A stretch of DNA of 64,000 nt from Phlyctochytrium arcticum (Eukaryota; Chytridiomycota; Chytridiomycetes; Chytridiales; Chytridiaceae), in the NCBI GenBank assembly GCA_025602905.1, contig JAHLKI010000019.1, positions 372,001 to 436,000 on the forward strand, given 5' to 3'. Below, piece by piece: positions 1 to 9,290 of this stretch; positions within the stretch are counted from its first letter, which is position 1; the number at the start of each line of letters is the position of its first letter. A program made the translations under genes and the position numbers. Below the pieces are notes generated by a model that made no database searches, was not told the DNA's origin, and saw nothing but the letters and a program-made list of their open reading frames with translations.

Positions 1-2
1 CG

Positions 3-637
3 CTGCAAATGCTGCATTTCCGCGATTGTGCTATAGAGAAGCTTGCTTGGGGTGAGGCCCAAGAGCGTGGCGGGAGTGCTGGGGGAGACGGGGGCAGGCG
101 CAATGTCGGCGAAGGACTGAGAAGTCTTGTGTATCTCAATCTGAGGTAACCGTGAGGGGGGATCAATGTTCGTTGGTTTACTGATTGTGAACGTATAGAG
201 GGAATCAGATTGCAAACATAGCCGAAATTGATCACCTTGCTGTGCTCCCAGCTCTCAAAATCCTTGTACTAAGTGGTGAGTTCTCCGCATGATCAAGACC
301 AGCTCAGTCATCCCCGTAACTCTATTGTGCAGAAAACCCAATCGATCAGCTTCCCACCTACCGCCTTGACATCCTTTCACGCCTTCCCAAGCTGGAGCGC
401 CTCGATAAAGAGCCAGTGACAGAGGAGGAGAGGGAAGAAGCGGAAAACCATCGCTTAAACATGGAGAGGGAAAAGGAGGAAGCGGCTGCAGCTGCGGCTG
501 CCGCGGGAAGTGCTCGGGATGGGGGAGATGCTGATGATGAGGGGGGTGAAGGAAAGGTATGCAGATAATTTTTTTTTCATGAAGTCGATTCATTGACAAA
601 ATGCTCTCAACAGGACGCGGATGAGGACGGGGATTAG
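3..637 (+). CDS. LRRC23: LRRC23 (radial-spoke leucine-rich repeat protein), 5' truncated
   Basis: This is the C-terminal part of a leucine-rich repeat protein that enters from the left edge. Proposed exons are 3-145, 199-275, 333-556 and 614-637. The repeats read LVYLNLRGNQI and LAVLPALKILVLSENPI, followed by an LRR cap (YRLDILSRLPKLERLDKE) and then an acidic EEER.EAE stretch with an alanine run. The cap with the LERLDKE...EEERAEA-like tail is characteristic of LRRC23, a component of the radial-spoke head in motile cilia (family knowledge). The N-terminus lies outside the window. It converges on CFAP300, with stop codons about 200 bp apart. Another ciliary LRR protein such as a DRC3 relative cannot be fully excluded, but the cap favours LRRC23. 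Confidence 0.75.
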
Positions 638-833
638 ATCCGACCAAAAATCTCGCACATCACCCTCGCTTCTTTTGTATCATAGCCATTGACATCAAAT
701 ATATCGCACCTCAAAAAAATTCAGTCGTTGTGCTGTTTTGCAACAGGCGAACCCCTTAACACGTCCGCTATGACTCGTCTACCGATTTAAATACATCTCT
801 GTTCCTTTCCATATATATATACAATCTCTTTCC

Positions 834-1753
834 TCAGTAATATGAATCGGACGCGTGGTAAAGAACATTGACGATCCGCTTGACAGGGTCCACGGATACG
901 TAGCAAAAGTTTTGCACATGTTCCAGAGGAAATAAGGGCGACACACTGGATTCCAAATTTGAAACCTTCCAAACTCGAGAGGCAACGCGTAGCTGTCCAG
1001 TTCCAGAGTCTTTCACTACGCTAATGAGATCCTTATATAGTTTCTTTGTCACGTCCAAATACGGCGTTATCTCATCCTCGTACTGGCAAAGTGCTCCACC
1101 AAGGCATAGTGCTTTGAAAAGGTGAAAAATAAACTCTGATCTATCGGAAGGAGGGAACAAATCGTATGTGGGAGAGGTCTGGTCCAATAGGCAAAGGCGA
1201 AGCGCGTCGGGTATGAGGAAGGATTCGTGATACGTATCAAGAATCTTGATGATTTCCCCGGTAGGTCGGGTGATTGTTCCTACGTATGGGGGTAAACAAC
1301 TTGAGCCGCCTTCTAAAAAGTGAAGACTTACGATCATTTAGTATCCTCTCAAAGAAGCTCAAACTTGTTACGCTATGCCCGGTTTCCTCTACGTCTACAC
1401 GGGTGACCTTGCCGAGCGAGGCCCAACGATCTTTGGTTCCCAACACCTTCATCCGACCATTTACTTCGGGATCATTAAAGAAGTCGAGGAGGAAGCGCTC
1501 CGTGTGGTAAGGTTCCAAGTGGTGGTCATATGAAAAACGGTGAAGTTTGATATGGTCTTGCATCCCCCTATTACGCACAAAATTTGATGTTATGGCCTCT
1601 GAGACGTTGATGTCTTTGACTTAAAACACTGGCGTACCATTTGAAGAAATAATCTTGTACCTCGCGACTGTCGAAATTAGTTTTCCCACTTGGAGGGCAG
1701 AATGTGAAGTGGAAGTGGGGACCATCGGAGCTTTCTTGTTCTACGCTAATCAT
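834..1753 (-). CDS. CFAP300: CFAP300 (cilia- and flagella-associated protein 300)
   Basis: Three exons on the minus strand (1753-1638, 1567-1332, 1279-834) give 265 aa, almost exactly the usual family length. CFAP300 is needed for cytoplasmic assembly of axonemal dynein arms. Diagnostic stretches are FKALCLGGALCQYEDEITPYL, KLYKDLISV and the C-terminal SVDPVKRIVNVLYH, which match the animal protein very closely. I chose the ATG at 1753 because it gives the family length; an in-frame ATG at 1822 would add 23 residues without obvious homology. Introns are 58-70 nt with GTACGC/GTAAGT donors. Its presence implies a motile flagellum, so the organism should make zoospores. Confidence 0.93.
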
Positions 1754-2032
1754 CTGTGCAAGGTCGTATGCGCGTACGCGTCGTAAGTTTCTGAACGCGT
1801 GAGTGAGAACCTGGCGACGCAAAAGTTCAAGTTCAACAGTTGAACATTTGACATGAAAATGCAGGCACGTGATTATAAAACTGAAGATCAGCAGTGTGCA
1901 TCAGAGCATACATTTACAGGGAGGGGGTAAAGGCATTTTGGAGCGCTGTGTGGGGGTATAGCGACAACTTGATTTCCAAAAAATGTGTATGTACAATGCA
2001 TGGGTATCTACAAGATCGATTGATCCGAATGT

Positions 2033-3189
2033 TTACTGAAAAAGATCAGCAAAGTAAGCGTCCACCTCATTTGAGAAGGCCTTCTTCTCGTCCGTGTCGT
2101 CCACTTCTTGAGGCGCCCTCCAGATACGAGAAACTTCGTCCTTTGTGTATTGCTCTTTATGTCCGGGATGCGAATTATCGTCTTCATCAGCTGATTCAAC
2201 TGAATTTGCTATGGAAAAAGGATTAACGGACATGAGCTGATGTATTAAGCACGTGTGGCCTACAATCTGAAGATGCTTCTGAAGTTTGGGCAGTTGATTC
2301 ATTTGCGACTTCCGCGGTGACGTTGCTTGACCTGTCCTCACTTTCTTGAATCGTCTTCACGCGTTTTTGCCGCTTTCGAGCCTTCTTTTCACTACTCTTC
2401 CGTTTCCTTTCCTCTTTCAGCCTTCTCCTGGATTCTTTGATTTTGCGGTAGTTCAGCATGTATGCACAATCATTGCATAGGCGCAATTTGATCAGAGCAT
2501 TGTGTATCGTGCCAACTTCCTCATAACGGAAATTCACTTCCCAGGATCTCAAAGTAGGATCGCTTGCTTCGACATGGTCATTGTCGGATGCTCGCCGAGC
2601 ACTCCTATTCCGCGCGTTCCGCGACTCCTTTTCTGAAACATCACAAGCCAGATTGCCGCAGATGAATTGGCCTTTGCCAGAGATCACTTCCCGCTGAGTC
2701 CGCCACCGAAGAGCGATTTGGCCGGTCTTGAACTTTGATAAATTGGCTAGACAGTACTCTTTAAACAACCGGTCATAGTACTTTTTGGCAAGGCGGGACT
2801 CCCAATCCGCTCCTACATCGTCTTCATCATCTCGCAGGAACCTGAACGGATCACATTTGGTTCAGTTTCCCGTTAGCAATTCATTTCATTGTACAAACCT
2901 GTGCCTCTCTTTCAAAATCTGGATCTCTGTTCTCACACCTCTTTCCTGCTCAACTTTTCTGCGATCCTCTGCAGCTTTGCCGTAATAAGAGAGGTACTCT
3001 CCCATGAGCTTCCTATGGCGCTGTGTAATATAAAACAAACAGAATGAGATCAGATATATATCAGTTGTTTGTGTACTGGCTATATCTTACCTGGTATGCG
3101 GAAAGTTCTGACGCATCTTTGCGAAAAACCTCGGACAGTCTTTTTGTGTTACGATCTTGGTGCTCGTCCTCTCCGAACGTTCGAGGCAT
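2033..3189 (-). CDS. FRA10AC1: FRA10AC1 homologue (spliceosome-associated protein)
   Basis: Four exons (3189-3091, 3020-2899, 2841-2342, 2208-2033) encode 298 aa. The core reads DRLFKEYCLANLSKFKTGQI, ALRWRT...VISGKGQFICGN..C, SWEVNF and KLRLCNDCAYMLNYRK, which is the FRA10AC1 domain with its CxxC-type Zn ligands. The family is a nuclear protein found with catalytic spliceosomes. The last intron (2341-2209, GTGAGG...CCATAG) was placed because it links a Lys/Arg-rich region to the conserved C-terminal ending DAYFADLF. Without splicing the frame ends at 2223 with an unrelated tail, so intron retention would give a different C-terminus. Confidence 0.9.
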
Positions 3190-3540
3190 TTTCCATTGTT
3201 CTGCTGCACAAAAAGTTCAAAAACCACCAACTCCGAGACCTGTCATCTCGATGATAAATTACAGCCGAATATTGCTAAAATAAGTTTCGGACAGGTTCGT
3301 CCGAAAGCTGCGACGTGAACCGGGGAGTGCAGGAGAGCAGAGCGAAAGCCGCACATTGACGGCACCGTACGCACAGGGTGACAGGCATCACACGGAGTGG
3401 GAAACAGAGAATACTGGGTTCGTTCACAAAAAGTTAAAAATCTATGTACATTTGGCATTGGCGTTAAAAAACGCCATCAGCGGGCTGCCTGACCATACTG
3501 GACACGGCAGTAATCCCCAAACTTTTCAGTGTTGAGGCGA

Positions 3541-4094
3541 CTAGTATTCCTGAGAGGTAGCACCACTCTTCTCCTTGGTCTTGGTCTTTTGAGGCAACAG
3601 GGTTTGGTGAATGTTGGGCAAAACACCTCCTTGGGCAATGGTGACGTTTCCGAGAAGCTTGTTCAATTCCTCATCGTTACGGATGGCAAGCTGCAAGTGG
3701 CGGGGAATGATACGAGTCTTCTTGTTATCGCGGGCGGCGTTACCAGCCAATTCGAGAATTTCAGCAGCAAGGTATTCAAGCACAGCGGCCAGGTAAACAG
3801 GAGCGCCTACAAAGAATGGGAGCAGAGTCAATTAAAGCTCTCAGAATATTACAGTGCTTCAGGGAAGTCCACTGAAAGGCTTGAACACGTACCGGCACCA
3901 ACACGCTGAGCGTAGTTGCCCTTGCGAAGGAGACGGTGAATACGTCCAACTGGGAACTGAAGTCCGGCGCGAGCTGAGCGAGAGCTGCCGCCCTTGACAA
4001 CCTTGTCGGCACCAGCCTTTCCTTTGCCACCTGGAAACAGAATAAGAGGAGAACAGGAACGTGTGCAGAATGTGGCAAGTCACGTACCAGCCAT
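3541..4094 (-). CDS. H2A: Histone H2A with C-terminal SQEY (H2A.X-type)
   Basis: Three exons (4094-4088, 4030-3893, 3806-3541) encode 136 aa. The histone fold is complete: [20 protein letters not shown], then [24 protein letters not shown], then [17 protein letters not shown]. The C-terminus GATSQEY carries the SQE phi motif phosphorylated by ATM/ATR/Tel1-type kinases after DNA breaks. As in many fungi, this protein probably serves as both bulk H2A and H2A.X. The first exon is only 7 nt (Met-Ala plus one base). No H2B partner is seen next to it, unlike the divergent H2A-H2B pair usual in fungi. Confidence 0.96.
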
Positions 4095-4423
4095 TGTAAG
4101 TTACTAGAAAAAAGAGAGGTTAGAAGGATAAACGAGAGACACTGGTCGAGTTCTTGAAATGGCGTGCAGATGAGCCGACGTTGGATGTAGATGGAGTGCA
4201 AGCAGCGGGGGGGCGACGCGAGTGCATCGAGTTTATATACCCGTGGCCATTATGCGACACGGGCTGCCCGTTCTCATGGTGACCAAAATGGTTGGCCACC
4301 AACTAGTGACTGTGCCCCTTGCATTGGAGACTCAAATCATTCAATTGCAGCGTCATCAACAAATCTCAACAAATAGCTTACGCAGACGCAGAAGATCAGG
4401 AGCTGGATCAGGAAGGGAAGTAC

Positions 4424-4699
4424 ATGATTTTGATTGCCAAGAGGTACATACTCTGGAAAGGCATGGTGGGGAAGGTGTGAACTTTCGCCTCAAGCGACTC
4501 TGGCGTTGGTGGCCGCGTCTGAATGATGCGAATTGCTCCAGTCAGTTTTTACCCATTCCAGCTCTTCTTACCAGTTGCAGTATACATACAGGCGCTTCTT
4601 GCCGGAGGCATGTCTGTTTTGGGTTTTACGATGTTCAACGCGGATTTCCAAACATCATTGATACCAGAGTTACAAGCGACATCAGTTCAAGTTCAATGA
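4424..4699 (+). CDS. Possible small two-exon hydrophobic protein, unrecognised
   Basis: A tentative two-exon reading (4424-4474 and 4562-4699) gives 62 aa with a hydrophobic segment LPVAVYIQALLAGGMSVLGF. The donor GTGTGA and acceptor CATTCCAG are plausible. An upstream extension rich in Asp, Glu and Gln lies in the same frame but has no ATG, so the true start may be further upstream behind another intron. No family is recognised, and chance cannot be excluded. It sits between the H2A gene and the broken transcription-factor gene. Confidence 0.22.
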
Positions 4700-4939
4700 T
4701 AAAAATTCCAAAGTTGCAAGTAAACATCGCAATAACGCTGGTGGCAAGTAAGAACCACATCATCTCTCGGGGGCAAACCTGGCCCGCGATGGCAAATCGT
4801 GGTCGAAGGTATGATCTGGAAGATGTAGTGGGACGATCAACTCGGACTTTTCAGGATGTCAATCACTAGCGGAAATTTGTGAATCAAATATCACTGTGGG
4901 CCAAAAATGTTGGGAAGGATCGATAGTTGTATGAATATG

Positions 4940-5994
4940 TCACGGTATATACGAATATCTACAGAATTGTGCCTCTCCTTCTATATAAGGGTTCCTCCAG
5001 AGAAGTTCAGAGGGGGGAATGATTAAATGTACAAGATGCCCTTCGCCTAATCTCTGACTTATCCAAAGTGGTAGGGCTCCGCCAGAGTCAACTAGTCCTC
5101 TTCTCCAAAGAAAGCATGAGTGGTAAGTCAAGACCGCTGCGTCTTTCATTGCGGAACTCCACATCCCCGACGCTTTCAATGCTTGACCCATGAGCTTCAT
5201 TCCTTCGATTCGCATCTGTCGACAAAACTGCGTTGCAAACGTGATTTGTGACGCAATTCCCAGCTCACAGTTTTGAGGGAGGTGGAGTGAAGATTGCCTT
5301 TTGGCCAATCGTGGCTAACAGGAAGATCCCATGCACAGAAAATAGTTCGTATACTTCCAGCTGTTCACCGTCGAAACGGAGGAGATAAGTTGAAGGGTAT
5401 AGCTGCCCCCAATTGTACCATGCAACACTTTCCAAGAGAATTTGGCGTCCATGTTCCAGCTCTTCATCGAAAACTCGAACGAGCGACTGAATGATTTCAG
5501 CGGGTAAGTCCGATGAGTTCTTCACCTTCTCTATGAATGCCACTCGGTTGTTTTTCCAGGCCAGGAAAATCATAGTCAGCAGCATCATTCATCGCACTGG
5601 CCGCAACTTTACCAAATCAATTGCGAAACCGGAAAACGCGGCCGACCAAATAGGCATAAGAGTACTGTAGTTATGCTCTATAAATGCTGAAAAAAAGAAC
5701 AGGTCAATCAGTGACTCTCGCTGGGTGGCACCAAATATACTCACCTTGCTGCGCGTTCAAAGCAATTTGTATATGATCCGGCCACGGAAAGAGCACATCC
5801 GCTAACCAAATATGATCTTGCGTCATTTGGGTCCGACTGCTGGCCCAGAGAGATTTCATTGCATTTCTCCACACATAGAAGTCCCCCACGATCCACACGA
5901 CACCATCCATGTAGTGCTTGATAAAAAAATTCCGAGCCAGCTCCTGTGCACGGGCTTGAGCGTTAGCCCATTTCGTTTTAATTTTCAGAATCAT
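4940..5994 (-). pseudogene. Probable decayed fungal transcription-factor-like gene
   Basis: Three adjoining minus-strand stretches look coding but do not form one frame. The first (from 5994) contains DGVVWIVGDFYVWRNAMKSL and DHIWLADVLFPWPDH. It is joined through a good GTGAGT...TTTCAG intron to an exon that hits TGA at about 5589. The same frame resumes directly with a hydrophobic/amphipathic stretch to 5265. A third stretch (5308-4940, beginning near NCELGIASQITFATQF) is in another frame. The pattern of an acidic DxxxPWP motif followed by helices resembles the fungal-specific transcription factor domain, but no Zn2Cys6 cluster was found upstream. One premature stop plus one frame change suggests a pseudogene; a missed intron or assembly error is the alternative. 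Confidence 0.4.
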
Positions 5995-6318
5995 CAACGT
6001 TCTCTTGCGTCAGTCAGCCATCTTGACGGAATACCGAAGGCCGGGCCTCTTGCAAGCAGTTGTCGACCGCATTGCTTGCTGCTAAGGTACCGAAACAAGA
6101 TATAATGTATCGTACTCTCCAAGTGAGACTAAAAATTGATCGTGAATGATTTGGATAACTGTTCTGTATAATGATGATGTATGAGTTCAGTGTTCCTGAC
6201 ATAAGTTAAACATGTGTTTTGGCCAGCTCCAAATTGTGTTGGATCAAAAAAACGTTGTGTTTGAACACCCAGCGACCGAAATAAGAAGTGAGCAGAGCTT
6301 CAAATCTTTCCGATGGGT

Positions 6319-6508
6319 GTTGTCACCCGACCAAAGGCACGAAATGCCACACCTAGTGCGGGGGCGGACCAGAGGCACCTACCCTTCACACCATGTCTGC
6401 AACTGGGGTTCGCATCTACAGCAGGCGAATGTTGTCACTCGACCAAAGGCACGAAATGCAACACCTAGTGTGGGGGCAGACCAGAGGCACTTTCCCTTCA
6501 CACCATGA
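6319..6508. repeat. Diverged tandem duplication, period 112 bp
   Basis: Two copies of an approximately 78-bp unit, starting GTTGTCAC.CGACCAAAGGCA and ending CCCTTCACACCATG, begin at 6319 and 6431. They differ at several positions (for example CGGGGGCGG versus TGGGGGCAG). They lie in the approximately 900-bp stretch upstream of SEC61 alpha, where no gene was recognised. Confidence 0.8.
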
Positions 6509-6829
6509 ACGCACAACCAGTAGGCGGAAATCACGGACAGCACGGACAGCAATACCTGCCTTCTCAAACTTTCAACTCTTCTTCGGTTGCTTTGATGTGT
6601 TCAACGGAACTCACGGTCGTCGTGCGGATGTTGAGAAGATGTGACCGCAGCCGACACCTCTTCTTTGTCTGATCTGAGTACGGGGACAGATTCGGTCTTC
6701 AAGTGTAAGATCAGGCGTCAGAAGATGCTTGACCTGCTTGAGATGGAACTCGGAAAAAGGTGAGAAACCTGGTGAGAAACGCGCCGTGACGTGGCAGCGT
6801 CTCGGGCCGACTGGCGCAGCAGCGGGTTC

Positions 6830-6849
6830 GAGCCGGTTTGCGAACCGGC
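6830..6849. repeat. Perfect hairpin AGCCGGTT-N4-AACCGGCT
   Basis: An 8-bp perfect inverted repeat with a 4-nt loop lies about 255 bp upstream of the SEC61 alpha start codon. It could be a palindromic protein-binding site or a DNA hairpin; nothing else nearby explains it. Confidence 0.5.
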
Positions 6850-7103
6850 TGCAGGGAATGAAGGGTGCGGCCGCAGCAAGCAAAACGATCGCGAAAGAGC
6901 CCCAACGAGACCTGCCCCCTTCAGCTGATCCATCTGGTGCAGAGAAGAAGTTGCTGCACTGTCCGCCAGATTGTCTCGGAGTATCTGCCCGCCTTTATAC
7001 CTCGCCTGTGGTCACTGCCGCCGTCGTTAGCAGGCTGATCTCGTGCCGCCACGGCCTAAACTTGCTCAGATCACACCGTACTTTACACATCTGACTGCCC
7101 ATC

Positions 7104-8792
7104 ATGTCTTGTAAGCATCAGTCGAGCCGTATGTCCCTCTCGCCCTGCCAGAGCGCTAACTTTTTCTTGAACTTTCCTTGATGGTCCTCCAGTCCGATTA
7201 CTTCACGCTTTACGGCCGTTCATCTCCTTGATGCCGGAAGTGGCCGCTCCTGACCGCAAGGTAGAGATCGCTACTCAGCTATTCGGTCTGTGACCAATTC
7301 TCAACACCGTCACTTTGGATTATAGGTTCAGTTCAAGGAAAAGGTCATGTGGACTGCTATCACCCTCTTCATCTTCTTGGTCTGCTCGCAGATTCCCCTT
7401 TTCGGAATTATGTCCTCAGAGTCATCCGATCCCATGTACTGGATGCGTGTCATCCTTGCCTCCAACCGAGGAACTTTGATGGAAATGGGAATTACTCCCA
7501 TCGTCACGTCAGGAATGATCATGCAGCTATTGGCCGGTGCCAACATCATCGAAGTTGATTACTCTTTGAAGGAGGACCGGGCCTTATTCTCCGGAGCTCA
7601 AAAACGTAGGAAGAAATATTTTCACACTTTAAATATCTCATTCGCTAACCGATAACCCCTTTTTGGATCAGTTTTTGCCATGGTTATCGCCATTGGTCAG
7701 GCAACTGTCTCTGTCTGGTCCGGTGTGTACGGTGATCCCAAAGACATTGGAGCCGGAATTTCTCTTCTCTTGATTCTTCAGCTCTGCATCGCCGCTTTGA
7801 TCACCATGCTCTTGGATGAATTGCTCCAGAAAGGTTACGGTTTGGGATCTGGTATCTCGCTTTTCATTGCCACCAACATTTGCGAAAACATTGTCTGGAA
7901 GGCATTCAGCCCCACTACCTACAACACCGGCCGTGGTACGGAATTTGAAGGCGCCGTGGTCGCGCTTTTCCACTTGTTGTTCACCCGCCACGATAAGTTC
8001 CGTGCTGTGAAGGAAGCCATGTACCGCCAAAACTTGCCCAACTTGTCCAACTTGATTGCAACCATTGTCGTGTTCGCGGTCGTTATCTACTTGCAAGGAT
8101 TCCGCGTCGAGATCCCCGTCAAATCCAACCGATTCCGTGGTCAGCAAGGAAACTACCCTATCAAGCTGTTCTACACCTCCAACATGCCTATCATGCTCCA
8201 GTCTGCTTTGGTTTCCAACATCTTTTTCATCTCCCAGCTGTTGTACAAGCGTTGGCCCGAGAACTTGTTGATCCGTCTTTTGGGAGTTTGGAAAAGCCCC
8301 GAAGGAATTCCTCAAGAGTATGCCACAAGCGGATTCGCCTACTATATTTCACCCCCGCATAAACTGGCCGATGCATTCACCGATCCCATTCACTTTGTCA
8401 TCTACGTTACTTTCATGCTCTCAGCATGCGCCTTGTTTTCCAAGACTTGGATCGAAGTCTCTGGCTCCTCTCCCCGCGATGTTGCCCGTCAATTGAAAGA
8501 GCAAGGTTTGGTTATGCGTGGACACCGTGATGTCTCCATGTACAAGGAGTTGAAGCGTATCATTCCCACTGCTGCCGCTTTCGGTGGTCTCTGCATTGGA
8601 GCTCTTTCAGTGTCTGCTGATCTGCTTGGTGCTATTGGCTCTGGTACCGGTATTCTCTTGGCTGTTACGATCATCTACCAGGTTGGTTCATTCGCGCTAC
8701 TTTATGTGACATGTCAACTCAACATCTCTTCTATCTAGTACTTTGAAATCTTTGTCAAGGAGCAGCAGGAGCAAGGATCAGAGCTGTTCTGA
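7104..8792 (+). CDS. SEC61A: SEC61 alpha, ER translocon channel subunit
   Basis: Five exons (7104-7110, 7193-7260, 7326-7605, 7672-8681, 8739-8792) encode 472 aa, the normal family length. It forms the protein-conducting channel of the ER membrane with Sec61 beta and gamma. Recognisable parts are the N-terminal [17 protein letters not shown], the plug region [39 protein letters not shown], and the cytosolic ribosome-binding loop around [22 protein letters not shown], with about ten hydrophobic segments. The first exon is only 7 nt (Met-Ser plus one base), so the first intron directly follows the start codon. The last exon encodes only about 17 residues. Confidence 0.97.
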
Positions 8793-9056
8793 TCTGGTGA
8801 TTTTTGATAACGCAGAATTGTGCGAACGATGTGAACGTCAACCCTTCTTGTGAAATTTTCCTTATTCTTTTGGTCTCCTTGATTATTTTTTTCTTTCTCT
8901 GCATATATCTCATAGATTTTGGGGATCTGCGACTGGGCACGATGTCGGGAATTGTTTTTTTTGCGACGGAAATTCGGACGTTGCGGATGCACTGGGTTCT
9001 CATCAGCGCTTCCCTTTGACTTGCTCAACATCACTGTGTTCGATTAGGATAGATTC

Positions 9057-9080
9057 GGGGGGGGGGGGGGGGGGGGGGGG
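9057..9080 (+). repeat. Homopolymer tract (G)24
   Basis: A pure run of 24 G follows the SEC61 alpha 3' region and lies about 210 bp upstream of the OS-9 start. Such runs are slippage-prone and can form G-quadruplexes. The exact length may not be reliable in an assembly. Confidence 0.9.
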
Positions 9081-9290
9081 TTTAAAAGATGTGTTGCATT
9101 GATAGGCATGCCCGGGTTCGCAGCCTCATATTTATGGTTGAAGAAGACGGAATCAAAATCGAGTGTGTATCGACTATTGTATATACTTCTCTCCTTCCAA
9201 ATTTGCGCAGCACGCGCGGAGAATGTTTGTCATGAGTTTCTTTGGCGTATTTCATCGCACTTGAAGAAGACTTTTTTCGTCCTTGGCCCA

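Noticed and set aside
1894..2226. 110-codon plus-strand frame opposite FRA10AC1
   Set aside because: It overlaps the conserved last exon and intron of FRA10AC1 on the other strand, and no family is recognised.
4222..4869. 215-codon plus-strand open frame beside H2A
   Set aside because: Arg/Ser/His-rich with no domain; a different, hydrophobic spliced reading in the same region looks slightly better, and neither is certain.
5580..5600. In-frame TGA in the transcription-factor-like gene as selenocysteine
   Set aside because: No SECIS-like structure was evident, the family is not a redox enzyme, and a second frame break lies nearby; decay is simpler.
6825..6850. GGTTCGAGCC sequence as a tRNA B box
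   Set aside because: No A box, acceptor stem or anticodon arm fits around it; it is better explained as an 8-bp hairpin.
7668..8315. Long antisense open frame (215 codons) opposite SEC61 alpha
   Set aside because: It is the mirror of a well-conserved coding exon and low in information; a shadow frame.
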